A stretch of 64,000 nucleotides of DNA, taken from NCBI GenBank assembly GCA_002457145.1, contig NTJP01000006.1, positions 43,088-107,087 of the forward strand, written 5' to 3'. How positions within the stretch are numbered: position 1 is the stretch's first letter; every line of letters starts with the position of its first letter. The DNA comes from Marine Group II euryarchaeote MED-G38 (GTDB lineage: Archaea > Thermoplasmatota > Poseidoniia > Poseidoniales > Thalassarchaeaceae). The position numbers and the translations under genes were made by a program. Of the stretch, positions 1-12,500 are shown one piece after another. Under the pieces are notes generated by a model that saw only the letters and a list, made by a program, of their open reading frames with translations, did not search any database and had not been told where the DNA came from.

Positions 1-1
1 A

Positions 2-295
2 ATTGGAGAAATAATATTTGATTGGAGAAATAGTAAAGCTGGAAATGAAGAGTTGAAATGTGTAATCTTGACACCAACTCAGATAGTTGAAGAAGATTCT
101 TTTGGAGGGGGCAATATGACAAGTGAAACAATTAATTGGAAAGTAAATGAAGATGAGGTAGGGTTTTCATATGTCATACCAATATTAATTGTAATTTCAT
201 TAGGCATAATAATAATAGGTTATATATTAGTCAATAGAGCATCAATAAAAACTGAAATAAATACGGTTAATCCAGATACGGAAAATAATAGATGA
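2..295 (+). CDS. C-terminal end of a membrane-anchored protein (5' partial)
   Basis: The frame is open from the left edge of the window to a TGA at 293-295, so only the C-terminal end of a longer gene is visible. It ends with one strongly hydrophobic segment (VIPILIVISLGIIIIGYILV) followed by a short polar tail of about 20 residues. This is the usual layout of a surface protein with a C-terminal membrane anchor and small cytoplasmic tail, as also seen for the 977-aa protein in this window. TTG and ATG codons at 53 and 116 could be internal starts of a short protein, but the uninterrupted upstream frame favours a truncated larger gene. Function unknown. Confidence 0.6.
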   Translation: MGEIIFDWRNSKAGNEELKCVILTPTQIVEEDSFGGGNMTSETINWKVNEDEVGFSYVIPILIVISLGIIIIGYILVNRASIKTEINTVNPDTENNR

Positions 296-308
296 AGTTT
301 GATAGTAA

Positions 309-1745
<1,437 letters not shown>

Positions 1746-1781
1746 TTAAAAATTGAATCTATAATACAATATCAAAACCTA

Positions 1782-3101
1782 TTAAACATTAAACAAATGT
1801 CTTTTGATTAGACTTGAAACTACTTCTTTATGACTAGGGACTGTCATTACATAAACTGCTGATTGACTTACTTGACGATTTCGCAATGCGTCTGCAATGG
1901 GAGTATGTTCCCTTAGCCAACGTATTTTACCATCATCACCTATAATCTTTATATCAACCTGAGACATTCTAGGTTCTGATAATAGTAGCTTTGCGCTGGG
2001 CATATCAATTGATACATAACCGGGAGTTAATCCTGCCCTAAGGGCAATATCATCTTCAAAAATACGTCTTTTTATAGAATCTTTAGCCATTTCAACTAAT
2101 CTTATTACTTGTTCATCGGATAATTCTTGGCGTCTCCTACTGATACATACCTTCAATAATTGACGGTATTTAAAACGACTAATTATGTCTTTAGAGAAAT
2201 CATTGGCTTCATTTAATGCCCCCCATACTTCAGAATCAACAAATCTTTGCATATCTACTGAATCCGGGAGACTATCCATACTTCTCTCAACGGCACTGGA
2301 CAGCATGACTTCTGTGACTCTTGTGACTCTATGAAAATAAACTGAACTGTACATTAACCCACGAGACATCAACATTCCTTCTAGAGAAGTTAATCCCCCT
2401 TCTTTGATTGAAATATCCCCACCTTTCCTAGCCATACTTGATATCAATCTCCTATGATCTATTACTCCATGTTTTACGCCAGTAAAATGAGAGTCTCGTA
2501 ACAAATAATCTATCTGGTCACAATCAACTGGACCATGTATTAAATGCTCGAGAGTGTTATCCACATCTACAAAATCCTCTTGACCTTCAATCCATGAAAG
2601 TAATGATCTTTCAGTACCACCTGCGTTAGGACCTCGTATTAAACCAGCAACTTCCTGCGGATCGAGATCATATTTCTCGAGTATATCAGGAATTAAAACT
2701 CTTTTTTTATTTATACGAGATTCACTACCTCTAATTATATCATAATCTCCTAAAATTATTCCTTCAGTAATGGACATATGATCTAATCCTCCTTTCTCAT
2801 GTAAAATATGTTCCAAAGTATGTGAATACGGACCATGGCCAATATCATGTAACATACCTGCTACTTCTACAGTTAATTTCTCATGAGAATCCAATTTTAA
2901 TTGATCAGCCATCATACCTGCTACATGAGAAACTCCCAAAGAGTGTTCAAAGCGAGTATGATGAGCTCCAGGAAAAACAAGATGTGCCAATCCTAATTGT
3001 TTAATATGGCTAAGTTTATTCATTTCGGGTGTTTTGAGTAACTCTTGACATACGCCATTTAGTTTAAACTGACCATGAATAGTATCATTAATTATTTTCA
3101 T
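1782..3101 (-). CDS. HD-domain phosphohydrolase (COG1078-like)
   Basis: A 439-aa protein of the HD superfamily related to bacterial YwfO-like and SAMHD1-like (deoxy)nucleotide triphosphohydrolases. The metal-binding set is visible: H53 in TRFEHSLGVSHV, H85-D86 in AGMLHDIGHGPYSHT, and the later Asp in VDCDQIDYLLRDSHFTG. The start ATG is preceded by a strong GGGAGGAG Shine-Dalgarno. Family members hydrolyse dNTPs or related nucleotides in the cytoplasm; the substrate here cannot be read from sequence. It stands alone on the minus strand between gdhA and a divergently transcribed RHH regulator. Confidence 0.88.
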   Translation of the reverse strand: MKIINDTIHGQFKLNGVCQELLKTPEMNKLSHIKQLGLAHLVFPGAHHTRFEHSLGVSHVAGMMADQLKLDSHEKLTVEVAGMLHDIGHGPYSHTLEHILHEKGGLDHMSITEGIILGDYDIIRGSESRINKKRVLIPDILEKYDLDPQEVAGLIRGPNAGGTERSLLSWIEGQEDFVDVDNTLEHLIHGPVDCDQIDYLLRDSHFTGVKHGVIDHRRLISSMARKGGDISIKEGGLTSLEGMLMSRGLMYSSVYFHRVTRVTEVMLSSAVERSMDSLPDSVDMQRFVDSEVWGALNEANDFSKDIISRFKYRQLLKVCISRRRQELSDEQVIRLVEMAKDSIKRRIFEDDIALRAGLTPGYVSIDMPSAKLLLSEPRMSQVDIKIIGDDGKIRWLREHTPIADALRNRQVSQSAVYVMTVPSHKEVVSSLIKRHLFNV

Positions 3102-3217
3102 AAAACTCCTCCCTCATAATTGGCAAGTAGTTCTACCTTTCAAGTAAACTCAAAATAATTATTTTTAATTAAAATTTTTCGTATAATGTACTACAATTGA
3201 ATTTCATTTGCATTACA

Positions 3218-3224
3218 TTTATAC
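3218..3224 (+). promoter_or_regulatory. TATA-like box for a leaderless RHH regulator transcript
   Basis: TTTATAC is centred about 28 bp before the ATG at 3249, the distance expected from an archaeal box A to a start codon in a leaderless mRNA. No Shine-Dalgarno precedes that ATG. This is inferred from spacing only. Confidence 0.35.
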
Positions 3225-3248
3225 ATGTTATGCACTTTGGCTTGTTCA

Positions 3249-3632
3249 ATGAAGTCCTCTCGAGTGGCAGGTAACAGCCCGATGGTATCTCTAAGAATAC
3301 CCGAAGATTTCTTACTGGAGTTGGATCAAAGAGTTGGGCTGGAAGGCACAAGAAATAGGTCTGACGTGATAAGAGAGGCAATTAAAAAATATATTAAGAG
3401 TCCTTTATCCCCAATAGGAGATATAATAGAAGTTAATTTGGGACCTGATTTATCTGTTAGAATGAAAGACTTCTGTAAGATACATGCAGAGTCACCAGAA
3501 TCTGTCCTAAAACAAGGGGCTAGAGAATTAATTAGACGCGAAACAGTTGAAGGAGCAACTGTAGATAAATTAATTTCTTCTAGAATGAAAGAAATTGAAA
3601 TACGATATGACAGCGAATCGAACGCTCAATAG
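3249..3632 (+). CDS. Ribbon-helix-helix (CopG/NikR-like) transcriptional regulator
   Basis: A 127-aa protein whose N-terminal third is a typical RHH DNA-binding fold: VSLRIPEDFLLELDQRVG forms the beta strand and first helix, and RNRSDVIREAIKKYI the second helix with the conserved turn. The remaining ~75 residues are an uncharacterised C-terminal domain; I see no clear NikR-type metal-binding His/Cys set. Three ATGs are possible (3225, 3249, 3282). I favour 3249 because a TATA-like box lies about 28 bp upstream, consistent with leaderless translation. It is followed 8 nt later by a small basic protein gene, which is probably co-transcribed. Its target is unknown. Confidence 0.75.
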   Translation: MKSSRVAGNSPMVSLRIPEDFLLELDQRVGLEGTRNRSDVIREAIKKYIKSPLSPIGDIIEVNLGPDLSVRMKDFCKIHAESPESVLKQGARELIRRETVEGATVDKLISSRMKEIEIRYDSESNAQ

Positions 3633-3640
3633 GTGAGAGA

Positions 3641-3886
3641 ATGGGCGAAGATGGGATGCACACAAAAAATGCGGGGGGGCCTAAAACCCCCCTCGCCAAC
3701 ACTCCCAAATCTAAAGATAGATTTCAAAGAGGTTTTAGAGGTGTAGTTCACAGAGCTAGACTCTCAAATGCCGTGGGATATAATGCTAAAGAAGCCCCAA
3801 GGTTTCCAAGAGGAATAGAATATACAAATACCAGAGGATTTAATGGATTATCAAGCAGATCTAAATTTTCTGAAAGGAATAAATAA
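3641..3886 (+). CDS. Small basic Arg/Gly-rich protein, unknown function
   Basis: An 81-aa ORF with an ATG preceded by GGTGAGAG, 8 nt after the RHH gene stop, so translation is plausible. The product is strongly basic, with several RG/FRG motifs (RFQRGFRGVVHRARL, PRFPRG, NTRGFNG) and no hydrophobic segment. That composition suggests nucleic-acid binding, but I recognise no family. Unusually for this AT-rich sequence, codons 11-18 contain a G7 run and a C6 run that can pair into a strong hairpin. Confidence 0.5.
   Translation: MGEDGMHTKNAGGPKTPLANTPKSKDRFQRGFRGVVHRARLSNAVGYNAKEAPRFPRGIEYTNTRGFNGLSSRSKFSERNK
3671..3696 (+). other. Strong G:C hairpin inside the start of the 81-aa gene
   Basis: GCG + G-run (3671-3679) can pair with C-run + CGC (3687-3696) around a 7-nt loop, giving about 9 G:C pairs with one bulge. 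It lies in the early coding region, not next to a T-tract, so it is not a simple terminator. Confidence 0.45.
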
Positions 3887-3905
3887 ATGCCACTCTACAC
3901 ACATC

Positions 3906-3928
3906 GCCTCGTGCTTCACACACGAGGC
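3906..3928. other. Perfect 8-bp inverted repeat after the 81-aa gene
   Basis: GCCTCGTG and CACGAGGC flank a 7-nt loop (CTTCACA). It sits 20 bp after the stop of the small basic gene and about 80 bp before the helicase gene. No T-run follows immediately. It could be a 3'-end hairpin of the upstream transcript or an operator. Confidence 0.4.
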
Positions 3929-3965
3929 AACATGAATTAACGTATAATGGTTAATTTTTCAATAA

Positions 3966-3971
3966 TTTAAA
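3966..3971 (+). promoter_or_regulatory. Possible TATA box for the helicase gene
   Basis: TTTAAA is centred about 42 bp before the helicase ATG at 4010, which would place transcription start near 3994 with a leader of about 16 nt. The intergenic stretch 3887-4009 otherwise holds only the inverted repeat. Confidence 0.25.
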
Positions 3972-4009
3972 GCCAATCTTCTTGGTCGTTCTATTTTCAG
4001 GCGCTTTCT

Positions 4010-6073
4010 ATGGACATAGGAGAACTGTCGTCTGAATGTGAATTCTTTGCTCATAATGAACTTAGAGATTCCCAAAAAGAGATGTTGCTTGATTCTATAA
4101 GTATACTCGAAGAAAAGGGTTTCCTGATCGCTTCGGCACCAACGGGCATTGGTAAAACTGCTGCTTCCCTTGCAGCAGCGTTGAAGGTTAGAAGTAAATC
4201 AAAGAATGTTAAAAAAATATTATTTTTAACAGGTAGACAGTCTCAACACAAAATAGTTGTAGATACAATAAAACAAATTAATCAAAGGTTAACTAATCAA
4301 TTACCAATAAAATTAACGGATATGATTGGTCGAGAAAGTATGTGTGAAGAAGTTCAACCAATAACTGGAGAATGTAACTGTGAATTCGGGATTCAAGAAA
4401 AGGCTAGAAGAAGTAATAAAATTAAACTGGCAAATATGATACTAGAACGACCGATGCATGTTGAGGATGTAATTAAACTAAGTAGAAATGAAAAAATCTG
4501 CGCATGGGCATCAGCAAGAATTGCAGCCAAGGATGCCGATGTGATAGTTTGCGATTATAACCATGTATTTATTGAAAATATAATGAAATCATCTCTCTCG
4601 TCGATGGGCATAGATCTAGTTAATTGCATTCTGATAGTTGATGAGGCACATAATTTACCCGATAGAGTCAGGAATGGCCTAGAAAGAAGTTTACAACGTA
4701 AAGCATTTGGATATGCTTATGATGAAACTAATGAATATTTAGCAAATAAGGAGAAAGAAATCAATGAATCTGACATAGATAATACATTTGGTAATAAAGA
4801 AATAGAAGAGATTAGAAAATTAAAAAGACAATTGAATAAACTTAAAAAAGATATGATAAAATGGTATAATACAAAAGAAAAAGAATTAGGCGATAGAAAA
4901 GATATGAAAATAGAAACAAGTGATTTTTTAAATAAAATTAATGAAAGTTTAATGGAATCCCTAGATGTAGAACATAAGAGAAGATATGAAATACTCAACA
5001 GAATGATAGAATTATTGTATCTCGTTTCACCAGAAGAACTTAGCGAAGATGAAGATGAAACAGCATGTTCTAGACTGGCATATTTGTTAGAAATATGTTT
5101 GGAGTACAGAAATAATTCTGCATTAGCATTAGTTATTGATAGAATTCCTTCCAGTAACCGAGAAAGAAGAGAACAAGATGAGCAGCCGATAAGAGTCCAT
5201 AGTTTTCTACTTGATCCGGGAGTAGTTAGTGGACCATTATTTGAACAAACTAGTGGAACTATACTCATGTCTGGAACTTTATACCCTCCTTCAATGTATT
5301 CAGATGTACTACAAATACCTGAAGATAGGAAGAATATTTCTAAAGAATACAGATCTGATTTTCTGTCTAACAGAAGACCTGTTTTGATAGCAAGAGATGT
5401 GACAACTAAATTCACCTCTAGAGGTTTATCGAATACAAACAAAATAAATCAACATATTTCTTTAACTATTAAAAATTCAAAAGGTAACATAGCATTATTC
5501 TTTCCAAGTTATGCTATGATGGAAAAATTTAGAGCTCTAGAAGAAGATTGGTTGCCATCATCGTGGCCAAGAATTAGAGTAATTGAAGAGAAGAGATCGA
5601 TGACCAAAAGAGAAATAGAAATTAATAAAAAACTACTATATGAATTGGAATCGAATGGAGAGAGAGGAGTATTGATGGGCGTATTAGGAGGCAAATTCTC
5701 AGAGGGAGTGGATTATCCCGATAACATACTTCAAGCTGTAATATGTGTTGGATTACCTTTGGCGCCACCTAGTGCAAAACAAGATGCATTAAAGAAATAT
5801 TATGAGAAGCGATTTGGGAATTCTGTAGCATGGAGATATTCAAGCTCACAACCAGCTGTAAATAATTTAATGCAGGCCATAGGAAGGCCAATAAGAAAAG
5901 GAGAAGATAGAGCAATAGTAGTACTTCTTGAAAATAGACTTTTACAAAGAAATTATAATATTTGTATGCCAGATTCATTACAAACCATAGAAGTAAGTAA
6001 TCCTGAGAGAACAGGTAAATTTACTAAGTCATTTTTTGATTATTTTCCAAAGCCTGAAAAAACAATCGAGTAA
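4010..6073 (+). CDS. XPD/Rad3-family ATP-dependent DNA helicase
   Basis: A 687-aa superfamily 2 helicase, probably a 5'-3' DNA helicase in repair. Walker A is APTGIGKT (about residues 43-50) and Walker B is the DEAH box at 211-214. The C-terminal motif VI reads QAIGRPIRKGEDRA. Between Walker A and DEAH are cysteines at 112, 122, 124 and 164, matching in number and placement the 4Fe-4S cluster of archaeal XPD, although the C-x-C spacing of the middle pair should be checked by alignment. Residues about 245-330 are lysine/glutamate-rich and probably helical, corresponding to the arch region. The following hypothetical gene begins 22 bp after it on the same strand. Confidence 0.9.
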   Translation: MDIGELSSECEFFAHNELRDSQKEMLLDSISILEEKGFLIASAPTGIGKTAASLAAALKVRSKSKNVKKILFLTGRQSQHKIVVDTIKQINQRLTNQLPIKLTDMIGRESMCEEVQPITGECNCEFGIQEKARRSNKIKLANMILERPMHVEDVIKLSRNEKICAWASARIAAKDADVIVCDYNHVFIENIMKSSLSSMGIDLVNCILIVDEAHNLPDRVRNGLERSLQRKAFGYAYDETNEYLANKEKEINESDIDNTFGNKEIEEIRKLKRQLNKLKKDMIKWYNTKEKELGDRKDMKIETSDFLNKINESLMESLDVEHKRRYEILNRMIELLYLVSPEELSEDEDETACSRLAYLLEICLEYRNNSALALVIDRIPSSNRERREQDEQPIRVHSFLLDPGVVSGPLFEQTSGTILMSGTLYPPSMYSDVLQIPEDRKNISKEYRSDFLSNRRPVLIARDVTTKFTSRGLSNTNKINQHISLTIKNSKGNIALFFPSYAMMEKFRALEEDWLPSSWPRIRVIEEKRSMTKREIEINKKLLYELESNGERGVLMGVLGGKFSEGVDYPDNILQAVICVGLPLAPPSAKQDALKKYYEKRFGNSVAWRYSSSQPAVNNLMQAIGRPIRKGEDRAIVVLLENRLLQRNYNICMPDSLQTIEVSNPERTGKFTKSFFDYFPKPEKTIE

Positions 6074-6095
6074 ACAATGGGTTAATGCGGGTTAG

Positions 6096-6587
6096 ATGTT
6101 TGGGATAGATGATAGTATGGAGTGGAAGAGAATAGAATTATTGATTGGGGATGATTTGAATATACAAAGACAAGTACCTGATATTTCTAATTCTGGACTA
6201 GATGTCACTGCAGAAATAATGCATGATAGTTTTTTGTCTAACATGCCTCACTTGGAAGAAGTGAATATTAGTCACATGAGTATTATGTCAGAAATTTCAG
6301 ATGCTATTGAATCTGAAAAGGCATCTTCAAGAAGAAATAAAAGTTTAGATATATTTTTAGAAGAAGTAGGAGGAATTTTAGATAATTCTAAGATAAAAAT
6401 ACCATTGTCGACAAAATTTCCTAGTGAAATAATTGTTGAAACTAACAGAAGTAGGGGGAATAATTTAGTCAGAATAATAAGTCCAGAAGTTTTTGGAGGG
6501 ATGATTGAGACATTTGTGATAGGAGAAAATCAAGAAATTTCTAACGGTAAATGGATTAATGATTTCTTAGAGCTACAGATAGAATAA
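6096..6587 (+). CDS. Hypothetical protein downstream of the XPD helicase
   Basis: A 163-aa soluble, acidic protein with no recognisable family, signal peptide or membrane segment. It begins 22 bp after the helicase stop and ends exactly where the convergent giant surface gene ends (stop codons abut at 6587/6588). Codon use and AT-richness match neighbours, and the frame is uninterrupted, so it is probably a real gene co-transcribed with the helicase. A repair-related role would be inference from position alone. Confidence 0.6.
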   Translation: MFGIDDSMEWKRIELLIGDDLNIQRQVPDISNSGLDVTAEIMHDSFLSNMPHLEEVNISHMSIMSEISDAIESEKASSRRNKSLDIFLEEVGGILDNSKIKIPLSTKFPSEIIVETNRSRGNNLVRIISPEVFGGMIETFVIGENQEISNGKWINDFLELQIE

Positions 6588-9500
6588 TTAGTTTTCTAAT
6601 TCAATTAATTCCTGATCTCTACTTGGGACCTCTTGTAATTCCTCTAATTCATTTATTACTAAAGAAAGTGCTCCTTGAGCATTTTTGCGATCAGATTCTC
6701 CCAATATATGGCTTGAATACCGGGCTTCTTCAAATATTCTATCTAGAGCTACTAGAGAATTTTCACTAATTTCCGGTAATGCTAGCCTTATTGCCAATTC
6801 GAACTCTCTCACTGTTTCGAAACCACGGCGTAAGAAACCTCTTCGCATGAAGACCTCACAAAGATTTTGATAACATTCGAATATTGCCACCCTCACTTCA
6901 TCTCCGGCTGCAAGAAGTTCTGAAGCATAATTGAATATTCCAGCTATTTCAGACATTTCAGACATCTTTCGACGATTAAAGAAAACAAAAGTGCCAACCA
7001 AAGAAGATACTAATATTATAAACATAATTCCGAAGATTGTTGATTGGAAGAATGAGTCGTCAGAAGTAACTTCATAACTTATTTCTAAGTTACCTTGTAA
7101 AACCAGTCCAGATAGGCTAAGTGGATCAATAAAGTCTGAATCTGATGATAATTGGACATTTAGAATTCCCCATGATGCTTTATCAGACAAAGGAGGTAGC
7201 GGAGATAATGATTTGAATTCATAATTAAAACGACCATTATCATCTGTTAACTTTATAGAAGAAAAATGTGTAGTTGATCCGTTAACTAGTAAAGCAGACA
7301 TTGGAATATTAGGCAAAACTTCTCCGGTATCATTTGCTGTTAGATTAACAGAACCCCGTAGTATTCTCTGACCATTAGATAAATCAAGACTGGAGAAATC
7401 AAAATCAACAGAAACGAGAACAGTGACATCTATATTGATTGAGGCCCCATTAAGATAACGAGATTCATCTGATTGGATTACGAGTTCTAAATTATTTATT
7501 CCTGGTTCCATAAATTCACGAGCGCTTGAGATTATTTGGAAATTAAGTGTTCCAGAACTTGCCCATGGGTCGTTTCTAAATGGTAAATCACTTTCTCCGT
7601 AGTATAGTTTAAGAGTTAAATTTTCAAATATATTAAATTGCCCACCTATTTCCCTTACAAAACCTTGAATTTTTATTGGTTGATTTTCTGAACTACGTAT
7701 TATCGTATGAGTTATTGGAGATAATTCTATACTTATATCAGATTTGACATATGTAGTAATATTTGTATTGGAAGGAAGATAAAATAATTCACCTTCGAAT
7801 AAGAAGTTAACATCATGAATTCCTCTAGATATTTGATATCCCAGGGAATGATTATACATGAAAGAACCATCATTATTGGTATATAATTTTGATATTTCTA
7901 CTCCGTCTAATAAAACTGATATTTCTCTATCTTCTAGCCCTAATTGATAAGGAGTATCGCCCTCATATAATCTACCATTGAATTTCCAATATTCACCTCT
8001 TGTCATTGAATTAGATTCAATTGATAGAGATATAACTGTATGATAGGCTACTGTAAGATTTGTTTCATGAATTCCTTGCCGATGATATCCTTGTGAAGGA
8101 GAGAAAGCCGTTAATGTGTGATTACCAATATCCAGAGATTCAGGTATAGTCCAATCATACTCCCAATGACCTGTTGAATTAGAAGTAGTTATTCCCATCA
8201 AAACTCCATCAACGAGAATTTCTATTGTATGATTGGATAGCCAACCATCTTGTAAATTGTCTTTCACGGTCCCTTTGATTAATAGAGAATCACCTACAGC
8301 TACAGAATTAGGAGTATATAAAAATGGAAATACAGGGCCGTGAACTACAAAAATTGTAGAAGAATTTGAAGGAAGTATAAATTCTTCACCTGCAAATATA
8401 ATCTTCACGATTTGTGGCCCTAATTCCATATCTGGAGGTATTGGAATGTAGACACTAAATTCACCATTTTCATCAACTGTTAAATCAGTCATGAATTGTT
8501 CGTTCATAAAGACTTCTAAATTTCTACCAGGTATTTCCCTTCCAATTTTATCTGTAAGTTGACCTTCGATTAAGACTAGATCATTACGATCAACATCACT
8601 AGGAGGAGTGGTGATTATAACTTGCGATAATTGTGAAATATTGAAATTGATAGTTGCTAACGATGATAAATAATATTCTGGGTTTAGAGAATCACCTTGG
8701 CCCATAGGATCTACCCATGTGAATCCTCCCAAGAATTTTACAGAAGCTGAATGCCCTCCATAATTTATCTCTGATGGGACATCATAGGTTATATTCCAAA
8801 GGGTAGTAGTTGCATTTGATTGAGAAGTATATATTGGTCCAACATCTATGTCGTCTATGAAAAGATGTAATATGCCCCCAACAGGTGCTTCAGAACTCAA
8901 CAGGTTCTGACCATGTTCATCAGTTAGTGTACCTTGGAATGTGATTTTTTCACCGGCGATAAATGAGCCTGTAATTTCTAATATTTCAATAACTGTTGGA
9001 GCCAAAATTACTACCCTGGTCCAAGATTCGTCCCCGAGAAGTCCTGTTGAACCATTAATTCCATCAAAAGATACGGTAATAATAATTGGCCCCGGTGAAG
9101 TAAATGGATTTATAGAAATAATTGATGTTGATTCTCCATTAGAATCAGTGAATCCTGATTCCACGATAACATCATCAATACTTACGTCATATGGCACTGC
9201 GATTACCGCCGATCCTGCATTGTCAATAATAGAAATATTGATAGAAATAGAATTTCCCCTTATTGTTCTACTATCTGGATCGAGATCTAATGGACTAAGA
9301 ATTGATAATAATGAATATCCTCTACTATCAAAGATTGAATTATTTGTACTTTCCCCGTAATAACTTACTCCGGGAGTAAAAACTACATCAATATTATGAA
9401 CTCCTCTAGGGAATGATAAATCTAATCTAATTTCTGCCGACCAGTTACCTTCAGAATCAATGGATATTGAAGAAACGATGAATGTATTAAAATCGCCATC

Positions 9501-12500
9501 TATTGAGAAAGTAAGTGCAGGGCTTAGTAAAGTTCCTTGTCTATTAGTTAAAGCAGTATTATTATCAGAAGTTAATGAACCTGTAATATTAAAGAAATCT
9601 CCCGGAAACGGATTAGCAACTATTGGATAAATTTCAATCGAGGTAGAAGATCTGATAGTTATTGTATTAATTATCTTGATAGTAGAATGTAATGTTTCGG
9701 AGCCATTAAAGAAAAATGATACATTTATCAGTCCGAGAGGATGATTATTTGGAACAGTGAATAGAAAATCAACTTCTCCTTCTTCACCGGTTAAATTGGT
9801 ACTTAACCACGTATCATGGAATTTCACAGTAACAGAAAAATCACTTAATGGCCTATTATTATCATTAAATTCTACGAGAGTTGCAGCCATTGAAATCGAG
9901 CTTCCTCTATCTACTACAGTATTTATAAAGGGACTAGTATCAATAAAATTTGGTATTCCACGTACTAAAATACTGGTATCTCCAGTTCCCGTCAGGTAAA
10001 ATGGACTGGAATCATTAACTACACTAACTATTAATGTCTTTAAGCCACTAGAGACTCCATCTCCAGAGACATCGGTAGGAACTGAAATAGTGAAGCTTCC
10101 ATTAATGGTTGTGGTGAAGTCAGAAACTAAAATTTCTTCGGGATCATCTAAGAAAAATATCTCGATGTCAACCGGTCCTTGTACAGTTCTATTTGCATCT
10201 ACTAAATCCATCACTACTCCAGAAACTGTAAAAAACTGAAGTGCAGTAACTTCTGAAGGTATGGAATTAATCTGTACTAAACTAGGCACTTGTACAGTTA
10301 AATTAATGAAAATTTCATGACTAAGCCAACGACCTGCATCCTCATCATCTAAATTATCCGTTAGATCATCAGGTGCGAAAATTCTTAATTCATAATAGCC
10401 TGGAGCTGTATCTGAAGATATTAAAGAATCAAAAGAAGCTGTTCCATCAGAATCGGTTTGAACTATCTGCAATAAATTCTGCGATGGGCCACCCCAATCG
10501 AAGTAAATTTCTACAGTAACATTAGAGAGTCGTGATAAATCTGCGATATCATTGATGGTAGCATTCAGTTGTATATTTTCACCAGCAACTACAATAGCTA
10601 CTGAATCATTTGTAGTAACTAAGAATTCAGATTGTATCCCTGCTTGTACTAATAATACAGAATTATCTTGATAGTACCTCCCTCCTTGTGGTGGATTTAC
10701 AGAGAAATCTAAATCAATACGTAAATCATAAACTCCTGAAGCGATATCTCCCGGCATAACAAATGATAGATTGTACTCTCCTGTTTGTTCATCTATCCAA
10801 CCAAATGCCAATTCGTAAACTAACGGGGCGGCAGGAAAACCATCAGGAGAAGGAGGTAAATTAGAGGGGACTTGTAATGTTAGAGATATAGAAGAATTAT
10901 TTCCAACTATAGTATTACCTAAAATAATATCTCTGGCGACACCACTAATCCAGTTAGGACTACTCAAATCGCCACCCTGAGACCATTCTGAACCAATATT
11001 TGTGGTTACATTGGCCCTGCCTCTAATTCTAATTTGATCTACTATATTTGATGGTTTAAGCCATGTTGTACCGCTGTAACTTAGTTCCCATGAATAGTCT
11101 CCGGGGGCTATATCCAAAGATGGAGTCCATTCAATTAGTAATTTAGGAGTGGGCGGATCAGAAAAATTCCAAACTTGTGTACCATTAAAGTCTAGAGTAT
11201 AATTACCTAAAAAGCTAGCAAATGAGGTTCCAGTATGATCTGATAAAGTAACATCAACGTCAATAAGCGTACCTCTCATATCAGGAACAAGGGTATAATT
11301 GAAATATATTTCACTCCTAATTCCGAATATATCAGAAAAGGTTTCCTGATCAGAAGCAGATAAATTGTCGGCATTAAATTGGAATTTAACCTCTACCGGG
11401 CCCGCAGGTATTGGTACTTCGGATTCGTTGAAGAACCATAAAATCTCAAATTCCCCTGGATTACTTGTCCATGAGGATTCATTTAAAATCCAATTTTTAA
11501 GATTTACATAAGGCCCATTCATATCAGATCTACGCATGTCTAATGACAATGAGCCGTTTAATGAACTAGGATTAAGTCCTCGACTAAGGACCGTTCCATT
11601 AAGGTAAATGAAAGAATTGATATCGATTATCGTATTATTGATATTACTACTTTCAAGAGTTATAGACATATTAGGAGAGGGAGTTATATTAAGAGGCAGT
11701 GTTAATGATTTAGGATTAGCATGATACAATGGATTAGATAAATTATTAAAATCATCTTGATGCCAACCGAAGAAGTCTAATGTAGCGTTAATAATTCCAA
11801 GCGGTTCATTATCTTGTATTGGGACAATAAATTCGAAATATCCACCGGCTCCTATCTCGGTTGAAATAATTACATCGCCATCAAGAGAAGTAGAATAGCT
11901 TAGTTCTAGTTGTAAATTATCAACTAATGTGGGATCTATTTTTGGACTACTTTCCCATGACATCTGTCCTGAAATAGTGGTATTTACTCCAACACCAAGC
12001 ATAGGTTCTACGATAGGCAGAGGTTCTAGAATACTGATATTTACATTATCGGTTATGTTAATTGTCCATGAAAAGCTAATACCTTGATCTCCTACATAAT
12101 TTTTCTTAGATGTCTGAATTACCAATGAGGCATAACCAGGACTGATGATTTCATCAGGTAGGCCTGATAGATTGAAATGTCCATTTTCATCTGTAGTTGT
12201 AGTAGCAACTAAATATTCATTTAAAGAAGCTGAGCCGGGTATATTGGATATTTCTAATGGAGAAATTAGATAAAGAGATAAGTCAATTTCTGGTGCTACT
12301 GATGAATTATCAACAAACTTTAATACGCCCTCAACAGAAATATTTTCACCACTTAAATCACGTTTCAATGTATCTGGTGACCATGATAAGTTAGTAACCT
12401 CGACCAATGACATATCAGGGCATGCTTCAAAAGGAATCCACCCCATATCCAAATTACCTTGATTTTGATTCGTTTGTAAATGTACTTCGACCCACCAAGT

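Noticed and set aside
3671-3696. G:C hairpin considered as a transcription terminator of the RHH gene
   Set aside because: No T-tract follows, and the hairpin lies inside an open reading frame with its own ribosome-binding site.
4717-5442. 241-codon ORF on the minus strand opposite the helicase gene
   Set aside because: The product is low-complexity Ser/Leu-rich, as expected from antisense of Glu/Asn/Lys-rich codons; the plus-strand helicase has clear motifs across the same region.
8941-9360. Long plus-strand ORF opposite the giant surface gene
   Set aside because: It is an antisense shadow of an AT-rich repetitive coding region, with no ribosome site and no recognisable protein features; several similar shadows exist at 13345-15085.
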